64,000 nucleotides of DNA from Streptomyces populi (GCF_002911015.1 NZ_KZ626845.1:116633-180632), one strand, 5' to 3'. Shown: positions 51,384 through 61,129, counted from the stretch's first letter. A program made the numbers and translations. The notes: generated by a model not told the origin, from the letters alone.

Positions 51384-52652
51384 ATGCACGTCCTCGTGGT
51401 GCACAACCGCTACGCCTCGGCACAGCCGAGCGGTGAGAACAAGGTCGTCGACCAGGAGGTGGAACTGCTGCGCGGGGCCGGCCACCAGGTCGAGCTGTTC
51501 GAGCGGCGCAGCGACGACATCTCCGCCATGTCCCTGCCCGCCAAGGCCGCGCTGCCGTTGCGGGTGCCGTGGAACCACGCGGTCCGCAAGGAGCTCGCCG
51601 CGAAGCTCCGCGCCGAACGGCCGGACGTGGTGCACGTCCACAACGTCTTCCCGCTCCTGTCGCCGGCGGTCCTGGCCGCCTGCGCCGACGCGGGCGTGCC
51701 GGCCGTCGCCACGCTGCACAACTACACCCAGGTCTGCCCGCCCGGCACGCTGCAACGGGACGGGCGGCCGTGCACCGCGTGCGTCGGGTCCACGCCGCTG
51801 CCCGCCGTCCGGCACGGCTGCTACCGCGGCTCCCGGCTGGCGACGGTGCCGCTGGCGGTCAGCCTGTCGGTCAACCGGCGGCGCTGGTGGTCCGGCGTGG
51901 AGCGGTTCTTCTGCATCTCCGCGGCGCAGCGCGAGGTCCTGGTGGGGGCCGGCATGCCGGCCGAACGCCTGGCGGTGAAGCACAACTTCGTGCCCGAGCC
52001 CGGCGTGGTCCGGGAGGGCGACGGCGAGCACCTGCTCTATCTCGGCCGGCTTGCGGAGGCCAAGGGCGTACGGCTGCTCATGGCCGCGTGGGACGAGATC
52101 GCCTCCGGCGGCGGGATCGGCGTGCCGCTCGTGATCGCCGGAACGGGGCCGCTGGAGCGGGAGGTGACCGCCTGGGCGGCGGGGCGGGACGACGTGCGCT
52201 ACGCCGGTCTGTGCGACACGGCGGAGTGCCGGAAGGCGGTCGCGCGGTCGGTCGCCGTGGTGGCTCCGTCGACCTGGCTGGAGGCGTTCGGCCTGGTGGT
52301 CGTGGAGGCGATGGCGGCGGGGGTCCCGGCCGTCGCCGCCGGTCACGGGGCCTTCGTGGAACTCGTCGAGGACGGGGTGACCGGGCTGCGGCACGTGCCG
52401 GGCGATGCCGGCTCGCTCGCGTCCTGTCTGCGCCGGATCGCTGCCGATCCGGACCGCAACCGGGAGATGGGCCGGGCGGCCCGGCGCCGTTACGAGCGGG
52501 ACTTCAGCCCGGCCGTCGGGCTGGAGCGCCTGGTGGAGGGGTACCGCACCGCGATCGCGGGACGGTCCGGCGACGGGGTCGGCCCGCCGCCGGTAGGGGA
52601 AAGAACGGGCTCGTCGCGGGTGCGCCCGGGCGAGCGGGATGGGGGACTTTGA
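51384..52652 (+). CDS. Glycosyltransferase family 4
   Basis: A 422-aa GT-B enzyme: MHVLVVHNRYASAQPSGENKVVDQE at the start, VVHVHNVFPLLSP, LHNYTQVCPPG, and in the nucleotide-sugar domain LLYLGRLAEAKGVRLLM and STWLEAFGLVVVEAMAAG (E-x7-E). A CPPG...CTACVG segment holds clustered Cys typical of one GT4 subgroup. GGAGGTGG lies 7 nt before the ATG. The last ~35 residues are an Arg/Gly/Pro-rich tail. It adds one sugar of the repeat unit. Confidence 0.9.
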   Translation: MHVLVVHNRYASAQPSGENKVVDQEVELLRGAGHQVELFERRSDDISAMSLPAKAALPLRVPWNHAVRKELAAKLRAERPDVVHVHNVFPLLSPAVLAACADAGVPAVATLHNYTQVCPPGTLQRDGRPCTACVGSTPLPAVRHGCYRGSRLATVPLAVSLSVNRRRWWSGVERFFCISAAQREVLVGAGMPAERLAVKHNFVPEPGVVREGDGEHLLYLGRLAEAKGVRLLMAAWDEIASGGGIGVPLVIAGTGPLEREVTAWAAGRDDVRYAGLCDTAECRKAVARSVAVVAPSTWLEAFGLVVVEAMAAGVPAVAAGHGAFVELVEDGVTGLRHVPGDAGSLASCLRRIAADPDRNREMGRAARRRYERDFSPAVGLERLVEGYRTAIAGRSGDGVGPPPVGERTGSSRVRPGERDGGL

Positions 52653-53887
52653 TGGCACGTTGCCGACTCTGCGGCGCGGCGTCGCTGGCGAGCGTGGTCG
52701 ACCTGGGGGCGACCCCGCCGTGCGAGAGCTTTCTCGCCGCGGACCAACTGGACCGACCGGAGCCGGCGTACCCGCTCCACCTGCGGGTGTGCACCGACTG
52801 CTGGCTCGCGCAGATCCCGCCGCTGATCACGCCGGAGGAGACGTTCAGCGAGTACGCGTACTTCTCCTCCTTCTCGACGTCCTGGGTGGAGCACGCGCGG
52901 ACGTTCGTCGACGGCGCGGCGGCGCGGCTGGATCTCGGCGGCGACTCCTTCGTCGTCGAGGTCGCGAGCAACGACGGGTACCTGCTGAAGCACGTGGTGG
53001 ACCGCGGGATCCGCTGCCTCGGCATCGAGCCCTCGGTGAACGTCGGCGCGTCGGCGCGGGACGCGGGCGTGCCCACGCTCACCGCGTTCCTGTCCCCGGA
53101 CACCGGCTCGGCCGTCCGCGCCGAACACGGCCCGGCGGACCTGGTCGTGGCCAACAACGTGTACGCGCACATCCCCGACGTGGTCGGGTTCACCCAGGGG
53201 CTGCGCGCCCTGGTCGCCGACGACGGCTGGGTCTCCATCGAGGTGCAGCACCTGCTGACCCTGATCGAGGAGAACCAGTACGACACGATCTACCACGAGC
53301 ACTTCCAGTACTACACGGTCGCGTCCGCGATCCGAGCCCTTGCGAGCGGCGGACTTTCCCTGGTGGACGTCGAGTTGCTGCCCACGCACGGCGGCTCGAT
53401 CCGGCTGTGGGCCCGCCCGTCCGAGGTGGCCGGGGAACCCTCCGCCCGCGTGGCCGAGGTCCTCGACCGGGAGAAGGCCGCCGGACTCCAGGAGCTGTCC
53501 GGGTACACCGAGTTCTCCGCCCGGGTGGCCAAGGTGCGCCGGGACCTGCTGCGGTTCCTCATCGACGCGGCCGAGCGCGGCGAGACGGTCGTCGGCTACG
53601 GCGCCCCCGGCAAGGGCAACACCCTGCTCAACCACTGCGGCATCCGGCCCGACCTGCTCGCGTACACGGTCGACCGCAACCCCTACAAGCACGGCAGGTT
53701 CACCCCGGGCACCCGCATCCCGATCCTGTCGCCCGAGCGGATCGCCGCCGACAGGCCGGACTACGTCCTCGTCCTCCCGTGGAACCTGCGGACCGAGCTG
53801 ACCGAGCAACTGTCCTTCGTGCACGACTGGGGCGGCCGGCTCGTCTTCCCCATTCCGGAACTGAGCATTGTCGAGGTCAAGCGATGA
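52652..53887 (+). CDS. NDP-sugar C-methyltransferase (class I SAM-dependent)
   Basis: A 411-aa three-domain sugar C-methyltransferase like TylC3/NovU. It has an N-terminal zinc-binding domain (CRLCG, PPCESF, RVCTDCWLAQ), a central SAM-binding domain (VVEVASNDGYLLKH, IEPSVNVGASA, ANNVYAHIPD, YHEHFQYYT with the catalytic His/Tyr pair) and a C-terminal Rossmann domain (VVGYGAPGKGNTLLNHCGI). These enzymes methylate C3 (or C5) of 4-keto-6-deoxy-NDP-sugars. TGATG overlap with the GT gene. It implies a branched deoxysugar in the polymer. Confidence 0.9.
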   Translation: MARCRLCGAASLASVVDLGATPPCESFLAADQLDRPEPAYPLHLRVCTDCWLAQIPPLITPEETFSEYAYFSSFSTSWVEHARTFVDGAAARLDLGGDSFVVEVASNDGYLLKHVVDRGIRCLGIEPSVNVGASARDAGVPTLTAFLSPDTGSAVRAEHGPADLVVANNVYAHIPDVVGFTQGLRALVADDGWVSIEVQHLLTLIEENQYDTIYHEHFQYYTVASAIRALASGGLSLVDVELLPTHGGSIRLWARPSEVAGEPSARVAEVLDREKAAGLQELSGYTEFSARVAKVRRDLLRFLIDAAERGETVVGYGAPGKGNTLLNHCGIRPDLLAYTVDRNPYKHGRFTPGTRIPILSPERIAADRPDYVLVLPWNLRTELTEQLSFVHDWGGRLVFPIPELSIVEVKR

Positions 53888-54702
53888 AGGTCGTCCTGTT
53901 CTGCGGCGGTTACGGGATGCGGATGCGCAACGGCACGTCCGACGACGTGCCCAAGCCGATGGCGATGGTCGGCCCGCGCCCGCTGATCTGGCACGTCATG
54001 CGCTACTACGCGCACTTCGGGCACAAGGAGTTCATCCTGTGCCTCGGGTACGGGGCCCATCACATCAAGGACTTCTTCCTCAACTACGAGGAGACGACGT
54101 CCAACGACTTCGTGCTGCGGGGCGGGAGGACCGAGCTGCTGTCGACCGACATCGCCGACTGGACGATCACCTTCGCCCAGACCGGCATCGAGTCGCCGAT
54201 CGGTGAGCGGCTGCGCCGGGTGCGCCACCACCTGGACGGCGACGAGATGTTCCTCGCCAACTACGCCGACGTGCTCACCGACGCCCCGCTGCCGGAGATG
54301 ATCGACAACTTCGCCCGGCGCGACGCGGGCGCCTCGATGATGGTGGTCCCGCCGCAGTCCTCCTTCCACTGCGTGGAGCTGGGCGAGGACGGGCTGGTGG
54401 GCGGCATCACCGCGGTGAGCGACATGCCGCTGTGGGAGAACGGCGGCTACTTCGTGCTCCGCCAGGAGGTCTTCGACCACATACCGGAGAACGGGGACCT
54501 GGTGGCCGACGGCTGTGCCCAACTGGCCAAGCAGGGAAGGCTGGTGGCGCACCAGCACCGCGGCTTCTGGAAGCCGACCGACACCGTGAAGGAACGGGCC
54601 GCGCTCGACGAGGCCTACACCCGGGGCGACCGTCCGTGGGCCGTGTGGGAGCAGGGCGGCACCGTGGCACGGGTGCCCGCGAGCCGGGCCGGCGCCGCGT
54701 GA
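53884..54702 (+). CDS. Glucose-1-phosphate cytidylyltransferase-like nucleotidyltransferase
   Basis: A 272-aa sugar-1-phosphate nucleotidyltransferase with LFCGGYGMRMRNGTSDDVPKPMAMVG, the RfbF/AscA form of the GGxGxR pyrophosphorylase motif, then RPLIWHVMRYYAHFGHKEFILCLGY and NYADVLTD. RfbF makes CDP-glucose, entry point to CDP-dideoxy and branched sugars. FWKPTDTVKE near the end is also typical. ATGA overlap with the methyltransferase gene. Confidence 0.9.
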   Translation: MKVVLFCGGYGMRMRNGTSDDVPKPMAMVGPRPLIWHVMRYYAHFGHKEFILCLGYGAHHIKDFFLNYEETTSNDFVLRGGRTELLSTDIADWTITFAQTGIESPIGERLRRVRHHLDGDEMFLANYADVLTDAPLPEMIDNFARRDAGASMMVVPPQSSFHCVELGEDGLVGGITAVSDMPLWENGGYFVLRQEVFDHIPENGDLVADGCAQLAKQGRLVAHQHRGFWKPTDTVKERAALDEAYTRGDRPWAVWEQGGTVARVPASRAGAA

Positions 54703-55346
54703 TCCGGCTGGGGGCCGGGCGCCTGAACGGGATCGTCGCGGTGGGCGCGCACTGCGACGACATCGCCATCGGCGCGGGCGGCACGCTGCTGGCGCTGTGC
54801 CGCGCGCATCCGGGCGTCCGCGTCGACGCGCTGGTGCTCTCCGGCGGTGGCGGCGAGCGGGAGCAGGAGGAGCGGGCCGCGCTCGCCGCCTTCTGCCCGG
54901 GTGCCGACCTCGACCTGACCGTGCACAAGCTGCCGGACGGCCGGCTGCCCGCGCACTGGGACGAGGCCAAGGGCGCGGTGGAGGAACTGCGCGCGCGGAC
55001 GGAGCCGGACCTCGTGCTCGCCCCGCGCACCGACGACGCGCACCAGGACCACCGCGGCCTGGCGAAGCTCATGACCACCGCGTTCCGCGACCACCTCGTG
55101 CTCGGCTACGAGATCGTCAAGTGGGACGGCGACCTCGGCCGTCCGTCGGCGTACCAGCCGCTGGCGCCGGAGACCGCCGAGGAGAAGGTGCGACTGCTAC
55201 AGGAGCACTACCCCTCGCAGCAGCACCGGCCCTGGTACGACCGGGAGGCCTTCCTCGGGCTCGCCCGGATCCGCGGCATCGAAAGCAACACGCGCTACGC
55301 CGAGGCGTTCGCGGTCACCAAACTGACTCTCGACCTGGGGGAATGA
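54699..55346 (+). CDS. PIG-L family deacetylase
   Basis: A 215-aa LmbE/PIG-L zinc deacetylase: VAVGAHCDDIAIGAGGTLLAL holds the AHxDD motif (Cys in place of the usual Pro), and DDAHQDHRGLAKL supplies the H-x2-D/H ligands. Members remove N-acetyl from amino sugars or act on related amides. GTG start overlapping the previous stop (GTGA). In this sugar-modifying block it may deacetylate an NDP-sugar intermediate. Confidence 0.88.
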   Translation: MIRLGAGRLNGIVAVGAHCDDIAIGAGGTLLALCRAHPGVRVDALVLSGGGGEREQEERAALAAFCPGADLDLTVHKLPDGRLPAHWDEAKGAVEELRARTEPDLVLAPRTDDAHQDHRGLAKLMTTAFRDHLVLGYEIVKWDGDLGRPSAYQPLAPETAEEKVRLLQEHYPSQQHRPWYDREAFLGLARIRGIESNTRYAEAFAVTKLTLDLGE

Positions 55347-55349
55347 ACC

Positions 55350-56375
55350 TTGCGCGTACTGCTGACCGGCCACCAGGGCTACCTGGGCACCGTCATGGCC
55401 CCGGTCCTCACGGCCGCCGGGCACGAGGTCGTCGGGCTGGACTCCGGCCTGTTCGCCGACTGCGTGCTCGGCCCGACGCCCGCCGACCCGCCGGGGACGA
55501 AGGTCGACCTGCGTGACGTCACGGCCGAGCACGTGGCCGGGGTGGACGCCGTGATCCACCTGGCCGCGCTGTCCAACGACCCGCTGGGGTCGCTGGCGCC
55601 CGAACTCACCTACGACATCAACCACCACGCCTCCGTGAAGCTGGCGAAGCTCGCCCGCGACGCCGGGGTGCGGCGCTTCCTGTACGCGTCGACGTGCTCG
55701 GTCTACGGCGCCGCGGGCGGCGACGAACTGGTCGCCGAGGAAGCGCCGTTGCGGCCGGTGACGCCGTACGCGGAGTCCAAGGTGCGGGTGGAGGACGACC
55801 TGCACGAGCTGGCCGACGACGACTTCACCCCGGTGTACATGCGCAACGCCACCGCCTTCGGCTTCTCGCCCCGGCTGCGCGCCGACATCGTGCTGAACAA
55901 CCTGGTGGGGCACGCGCTGCTGTCCGGCGAGGTGCTCGTCCTGTCCGACGGCACCCCCTGGCGCCCGCTGGTGCACGCCGCCGACATCGCGCGGGCCTTC
56001 ACGGCCGCGCTGGACGCGCCGCGCGAGGCGGTGCACGACCGGGCGTTCAACATCGGCAGCGAGACCAACAACGTCACGGTCGCCGAGATCGCCGAGCAGG
56101 TCGCCGAGGCGGTGTCCGGCGCGAAGGTGGTGATCACCGGGGAGAACGGCGCCGATCCGCGGTCCTACCGGGTGGACTTCTCCCGGTTCCGCGCGGCGAT
56201 CCCCGGCTTCGACTGCGAGTGGACGGTCAAGCGCGGCGCGCTCGAACTCGCCGACGCCTACCGCGAGCACGGCCTGACCCGGGAGAGCTTCGAGCAGCGC
56301 TTCACCCGGCTCGCCGTGCTGCGCGCCGCCTCCGACGCCGGCGCCGTCGACGACACCCTGCGGTGGCGCCGGTGA
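55350..56375 (+). CDS. NAD-dependent epimerase/dehydratase
   Basis: A 341-aa extended SDR: RVLLTGHQGYLGTV (GxxGxxG), HLAALSND, the catalytic STCSVYG and YAESKVRVE (Y-x3-K). NATAFGFSPRLRADIVLNNL and the C-terminal substrate part follow. It lacks the TDE triad of 4,6-dehydratases, so a C3/C4/C5 epimerase or reductase on the NDP-sugar is more likely. TTG start with GGGGGAAT upstream. Confidence 0.85.
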   Translation: MRVLLTGHQGYLGTVMAPVLTAAGHEVVGLDSGLFADCVLGPTPADPPGTKVDLRDVTAEHVAGVDAVIHLAALSNDPLGSLAPELTYDINHHASVKLAKLARDAGVRRFLYASTCSVYGAAGGDELVAEEAPLRPVTPYAESKVRVEDDLHELADDDFTPVYMRNATAFGFSPRLRADIVLNNLVGHALLSGEVLVLSDGTPWRPLVHAADIARAFTAALDAPREAVHDRAFNIGSETNNVTVAEIAEQVAEAVSGAKVVITGENGADPRSYRVDFSRFRAAIPGFDCEWTVKRGALELADAYREHGLTRESFEQRFTRLAVLRAASDAGAVDDTLRWRR

Positions 56376-57661
56376 CCACGCGTGCAAAAGGAGGTGTCGG
56401 CGAGGAGATGCACGAGCTGGTGCGGCGGATGTACCCGCTGTGCCGGAGCATCACCGGCGACGGGGTGCGGGCCACTCTGGACATCGTCGGGGAGTACGTC
56501 CCGCTCACGGTGCACGAGGTGCCGACCGGGACGCAGGTCCTCGACTGGACGGTGCCCCAGGAGTGGAACATCAGGGACGCCTACATAGCCGACGGCACGG
56601 GCAGGCGGGTCGTCGACTTCGCCGCGTCCAGCCTGCACGTGCTCGGCTACAGCGTGCCGGTGTCGGCGACCATGCCGCTGTCCGAGCTGCGCGGGCACCT
56701 GCACACCCTGCCGGACCACCCGTCCTGGGTGCCGTACCGCACCAGTTACTACAAGCCGGAGTGGGGGTTCTGCCTGGCCCAGGAGACCCTGGACGCGATG
56801 CCGGACGGCGAGTACGAGGTGCGCGTCGACTCCACGCTCGCCGACGGCCACCTCACCTACGCCGAGCACGTGGTCCCGGGGCAGGTCGCCGACGAGGTGA
56901 TCGTCTCCTGCCACGTCTGCCACCCGTCGCTGGCCAACGACAACCTGGCCGGCGTCGCGGTGGCCACGTACCTCGCACGGGCCCTCACGGAGCAGAACCC
57001 CTACTACACCTACCGGTTCGTCTTCGCGCCCGGCACCATCGGCGCGATCACCTGGCTCGCCCGCAACGCCGAGCGGATCGACCAGGTCAAGCACGGGCTG
57101 GTGCTGGCCTGCGCGGGCGACCGGGGCAGTCTGACGTACAAGCAGAGCAGGCGCGGCGACGCGGAGATCGACCGGGTGCTGCGGCACGTCCTGACCGCCT
57201 CCGAACGCCCGCACGAGATCAGGAAGTTCACCCCGTACGGCTACGACGAGCGGCAGTACTGCTCCCCCGGGTTCGATCTCGGCGTGGGCTCGCTCAGCCG
57301 GACCCCGTACGCGGGCTACCCCGAGTACCACACCTCGGCGGACGACCCGGACTTCGTCTCCCCGGAGGCGATGGCGGACACGCTCGCCGTCTGCCGCGAG
57401 GCGTTCGCCGTCCTGGACCGCAACCGGCGGTACGTCAACCTCAGCCCGTACGGCGAGCCGCAGTTGGGCCGGCGCGGACTGTACGACTCGCTCGGCGGCC
57501 GCAGCGACGCGAAGCAGGCGCAGATGGCCATGCTGTGGGTGCTCAGCCTCGCCGACGGCGGGCACACGCTGCTGGACGTCGCCGAGCGCTCGGGGCTGCC
57601 GTTCGACACCGTCGCCGCCGCGGCCGACGCCCTGCGCGACGCCGAACTGATCAAGGCGTGA
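56372..57661 (+). CDS. DUF4910 (M28-aminopeptidase-like) protein with C-terminal winged helix
   Basis: A 429-aa protein: an M28-type alpha/beta core with SCHVCHPSLANDNLAGVAVATYLA, DERQYCSPGFDLGVGSLSRT and EYHTSADDPDFVSPEAM, an inserted N-terminal beta domain (WTVPQEWNIRDAYI), and a terminal winged-helix-like part (TLLDVAERSGLPFDTVAAAADAL). These DUF2172/DUF4910 proteins are frequent in O-antigen, capsule and antibiotic-sugar loci but no reaction is established to my knowledge. GTGA overlap with the epimerase gene. Confidence 0.85.
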   Translation: MTTRAKGGVGEEMHELVRRMYPLCRSITGDGVRATLDIVGEYVPLTVHEVPTGTQVLDWTVPQEWNIRDAYIADGTGRRVVDFAASSLHVLGYSVPVSATMPLSELRGHLHTLPDHPSWVPYRTSYYKPEWGFCLAQETLDAMPDGEYEVRVDSTLADGHLTYAEHVVPGQVADEVIVSCHVCHPSLANDNLAGVAVATYLARALTEQNPYYTYRFVFAPGTIGAITWLARNAERIDQVKHGLVLACAGDRGSLTYKQSRRGDAEIDRVLRHVLTASERPHEIRKFTPYGYDERQYCSPGFDLGVGSLSRTPYAGYPEYHTSADDPDFVSPEAMADTLAVCREAFAVLDRNRRYVNLSPYGEPQLGRRGLYDSLGGRSDAKQAQMAMLWVLSLADGGHTLLDVAERSGLPFDTVAAAADALRDAELIKA

Positions 57662-58956
57662 CGCCGATGACCACCGAGGGGGAGAAGACGAGGGCACCGG
57701 CCGGGTCCGCCAAGCGGGCCCTCGTCGGCCGGCTGTCCTGGGGGCTGGCCGACCAGGCGGCCTCCAGCGTGAGCAACTTCGCGGTGGGCATCTACGTGGC
57801 CCGCTCGCTGGGGGTGACCGCGTTCGGTGTGTTCAGCCTCGCCTGGGTGACGTACGGCGTGGTGCTCAACGTCTCCCGCGGGCTGGCCACCGATCCGCTC
57901 ACGGTCCGCTTCAGCGGCCCGCCCGGCGCGGCCTGGCGCGGGGCGGTGGGCCGCTCGACGGGCACCGCGCTCGGCGTCGGCGCCGCCCTCGGCGTGGTGT
58001 GTCTGGTGGCCGGGCTCGGTCTCGGCGGCCGGGTCGGGCCCGCGTTCGCCGCCCTCGGCGTCCTGCTGCCGGGGCTGCTGCTCCAGGACGCCTGGCGGTA
58101 CTCGTTCTTCGCCGCGGGCAGCGGGCGCAAGGCGTTCCTCAACGACGTCGTGTGGGGTGTCGCGCTCGTCCCGGCCATGGTGGTGGCCGCCCGCGTCGGC
58201 ACCGTGGCCGCCTTCGTGCTCGCCTGGGGCGCGTCCGCCACGGTGGCGGCGGGGTACGGCTGCGTGCAGTCCGGCATCCGGCCCCGGATGACCGAGGCGC
58301 GCGGGTGGCTGCGCGAGCAGCGCGATCTCGGCTACCGGTACCTGGTCGAGAACGTCAGCCTCAGTGGCGCGAGCCAGTTGCGGGCGTACGGGGTCGGGGT
58401 GATCGTCGGGGTCGGCGCGGTGGGCGCGGTACGGGGCGCCGAGTTGCTGCTCGGCCCGTTCCTGGCCGTGCTCATGGGGCTTTCGCTGGTCACCGTCCCG
58501 GAGGCGGCACGGGTACTCCGGGCGGCCCCGCACCGACTGGGCAAGTTCTGCCTGCTCCTCGGCGGGGGGCAGGCCGTCGGCGCGCTGCTCTGGGGCTCGG
58601 CGCTGCTGCTGATGCCCGGCCGGCTCGGCGAGATGGCGCTCGGCGACGTCTGGCACTCCGCCTCCCAGCTCATCGTGCCGATCAGCCTCGGCGTCGCCGG
58701 CGCGGGCCTCGGCACCGGCGCGGCGGCCGGACTGCGCGCGCTCGGCGCGGCCCGGCGCAGCCTGCGCTGCCAGTTGTTCGCCTCCGTCTGCTACGTCGGC
58801 GGAGGGCTCGGCGGCGCGGCCGCCGACGGCGCGGTCGGCTCGGCCTGGGGCGTCGCCGCCGCGACCGTCAGCGGCTCGGCCGTGTGGTGGCTGCAACTGC
58901 GGTCCGCCCTGCGCGAGCACGCTCAAGAACCGATCCGCGAAGTGAGGACGTCATGA
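57658..58956 (+). CDS. Wzx-like polysaccharide flippase
   Basis: A 432-aa polytopic protein with about 12-14 hydrophobic helices of the MATE/oligosaccharidyl-lipid flippase superfamily. It begins with a conserved ALVGRLSWGLADQAASSVSNFAVGIYVARSLG (in pieces) and contains LQDAWRYSFFAAGSGRKAFLND. It would move the lipid-linked repeat unit across the membrane for Wzy. GTG 57658 overlaps the previous stop (GTGA); ATG 57667 is the alternative and would shorten it by three residues. Confidence 0.88.
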   Translation: MTPMTTEGEKTRAPAGSAKRALVGRLSWGLADQAASSVSNFAVGIYVARSLGVTAFGVFSLAWVTYGVVLNVSRGLATDPLTVRFSGPPGAAWRGAVGRSTGTALGVGAALGVVCLVAGLGLGGRVGPAFAALGVLLPGLLLQDAWRYSFFAAGSGRKAFLNDVVWGVALVPAMVVAARVGTVAAFVLAWGASATVAAGYGCVQSGIRPRMTEARGWLREQRDLGYRYLVENVSLSGASQLRAYGVGVIVGVGAVGAVRGAELLLGPFLAVLMGLSLVTVPEAARVLRAAPHRLGKFCLLLGGGQAVGALLWGSALLLMPGRLGEMALGDVWHSASQLIVPISLGVAGAGLGTGAAAGLRALGAARRSLRCQLFASVCYVGGGLGGAAADGAVGSAWGVAAATVSGSAVWWLQLRSALREHAQEPIREVRTS

Positions 58957-59900
58957 CCGCGCAACCCAGGCTGAGCATCGGCCTGCCCGTGTACAACGGC
59001 GAGGAGTACCTGGCCGAGTCGCTCGACGCCCTGCTCGGCCAGACCTACGAGGACTTCGAGCTGGTCGTCTCCGACAACGCCTCGACCGACGGGACCGAGG
59101 ACATCTGCCGCCGGTACGCGGCGAAGGACTCGCGCATCCGGTACCTGCGGCTGTCCCGGAACATCGGCGCCACGCCGAACCACAACCACGTGCTCGCCGA
59201 GTCCCGCGGCGAACTGTTCAAGTGGGCCTCGCACGACGACCTGTACGGCCGGGACCTGCTGCGCGTCTGCGTGGAGGCGCTGGACGAGCGGCCGGAGCTG
59301 ATCCTCGCGCACACCGGCCAGGCGGTCATCGACGGCGACGGCCGGGTGAAGGTCCCCTACGAGTACGGGCTCGCCACCGATTCCCCGCACGCCCCGGAGC
59401 GCTTCCGCAGCCTGCTGTTCGAGCCCGGTGGCGACGACTTCTACGGGGTGTTCCGGGCCGACATGCTGCGCCGGGTGAAGCCGATGGACAGCTACCACCA
59501 CGCGGACCGCACGTACGTCGCCGAGATCACCCTGCACGGCCCCTTCCACCAGGTGCCGGAGCTGCTGTACTTCCGCCGCGACCACCCCACCCGGGCCGAG
59601 CGGGCCAACCCGTCCAAGCGCGCCCGGTGCGTCAACCTGGACCCGCGCCGGGCGGGCCCGCTGCACCCGACGCCCCGGCTGCTCGCCGAGTACGTCTGGG
59701 GCTTCGCGTCGGCGATCCGGCGGGCGCCGCTGTCCGCGGCCGACCGGCGCGCGTGCTTCCGGCACCTGGCCTCGTGGATGACCAGCCGGGTCCGGCCGGG
59801 TGCCGGCGAGCGGGTCGAGGACCGCGCCCCGGTCGACCCGGACCGGCTCGACGTCTCCGTCGACGCCCTGGTCGCGGGCCGCGAGGGGAGGCGGACATGA
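58953..59900 (+). CDS. Glycosyltransferase family 2
   Basis: A 315-aa GT-A enzyme: RLSIGLPVYNGEEYLAESLD, DFELVVSDNASTDGTEDIC, NIGATPNHNHVLAESRGELFKWASHDD (in pieces, with the metal-binding D-D region). It adds one sugar to the repeat unit. ATGA overlap with the flippase gene and a GAGGACG site. Confidence 0.92.
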   Translation: MTAQPRLSIGLPVYNGEEYLAESLDALLGQTYEDFELVVSDNASTDGTEDICRRYAAKDSRIRYLRLSRNIGATPNHNHVLAESRGELFKWASHDDLYGRDLLRVCVEALDERPELILAHTGQAVIDGDGRVKVPYEYGLATDSPHAPERFRSLLFEPGGDDFYGVFRADMLRRVKPMDSYHHADRTYVAEITLHGPFHQVPELLYFRRDHPTRAERANPSKRARCVNLDPRRAGPLHPTPRLLAEYVWGFASAIRRAPLSAADRRACFRHLASWMTSRVRPGAGERVEDRAPVDPDRLDVSVDALVAGREGRRT

Positions 59901-61129
59901 CGCCCGCGAAGGGGACCGCGGCGCGGGTCGGGGTGTTCGGGCTGCTCGGCTCCGGAAACCTCGGCAACGACGGGTCGCTCGAGGCCGTGCTCGGATACCT
60001 GCGGGACCGGCACCCGGAGGCGGCCGTGGACGCGCTGTGCGGCGGACCCGAGGCCGTGACGGCCCGGTACGGGATCCCCGCGACGCGGCTGCACTGGTAC
60101 CGCGGGGAGTACCGGACCGCGTCACGGCTCGGCGCGGTCGCGGGGAAGGGCCTGGGCAAACTCGTCGACGTCCTCCGCACCGCCTCCTGGGTGCGCCGGC
60201 ACGACGTGGTGATCGTCCCGGGCATGGGGGTCCTGGAGGCCACGCTGCCGCTGCGGCCCTGGGGCTTCCCGTACGCGCTGTTCCTGCTCTGCGCCTCCGG
60301 CCGGCTGTCCGGCACCAAGGTCGCGCTGGTCGGTGTCGGCGCCGCCCCGATCGGCAACCGGGCCACCCGGACGCTGGTGCGCTGGTCGGCGCGGCTGGCC
60401 GCGTACCGGTCGTACCGGGACGCCCCGTCCCGCGACGCGATGCGGGCGATGGGCGTGGACACCACGCGCGACGAGGTCCACCCGGACCTCGCGTTCTCCC
60501 TGCCGGCGCCGCCCGCGGGCGGCCCCTCGGACCCGCCGGGCCCGGTCTGCGTCGGTGTCATGGCCTTCCACGGCAGCGACGACGACCGTGCCCGGGCCGA
60601 GGAGATCCACCGGCGCTACCTCGACGGCACGACCCGGTTCGTCCGGACCCTGGCCGAGGAGGGCAGGCCGGTCCGGCTGATCACCGGTGACGACGTCGAC
60701 GCGACGGTGGTCTCCGCGATCCTCGACGCGGTGGACTCGCCGCTGGTCACCGTCGCCGAACCGGCCTCGCTGGCCGACGTGATGAAGGAGATGGCGGCCG
60801 CCGACAGTGTGGTGGCGACCCGCTACCACAACCTGATCTGCGCGCTGAAGGCCGGCACGCCGACGCTCGCGCTCAGCTACGCCGCGAAGAGCGACGCGCT
60901 CATGGCCCGGATGGGGCTGGACGCCTACTGCCACCCGGCCCGCGAGGTCGACGCCGACCGGCTGCTCGAACAGTTCCGGGAGCTGGAGGAGAACGCGGCG
61001 GAACTGCGGCGGATCCTCACCCGGCGGAACCAGGACGCCGTCCGGGCCCTCGACCACCAGTTCACCGCCCTGACGGCGGCCCTGTTCCCGGCGACCGACC
61101 ACGCCCCAGCACCGCGGGAGACCCCATGA
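59897..61129 (+). CDS. Polysaccharide pyruvyl transferase family protein
   Basis: A 410-aa GT-B-like protein of the CsaB/PssM pyruvyltransferase family, which installs a pyruvate ketal from PEP on a sugar. Visible features are VFGLLGSGNLGNDGSLEAVL at the N-terminus, VVIVPGMGVLEATLP, VGVGAAPIGN, and the C-terminal VVATRYHNLICALKAGTPTLALSYAAKSDALM with the conserved RxH and Lys. Adds negative charge to the polymer. ATGA overlap with the GT2 gene. Confidence 0.88.
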   Translation: MTPAKGTAARVGVFGLLGSGNLGNDGSLEAVLGYLRDRHPEAAVDALCGGPEAVTARYGIPATRLHWYRGEYRTASRLGAVAGKGLGKLVDVLRTASWVRRHDVVIVPGMGVLEATLPLRPWGFPYALFLLCASGRLSGTKVALVGVGAAPIGNRATRTLVRWSARLAAYRSYRDAPSRDAMRAMGVDTTRDEVHPDLAFSLPAPPAGGPSDPPGPVCVGVMAFHGSDDDRARAEEIHRRYLDGTTRFVRTLAEEGRPVRLITGDDVDATVVSAILDAVDSPLVTVAEPASLADVMKEMAAADSVVATRYHNLICALKAGTPTLALSYAAKSDALMARMGLDAYCHPAREVDADRLLEQFRELEENAAELRRILTRRNQDAVRALDHQFTALTAALFPATDHAPAPRETP

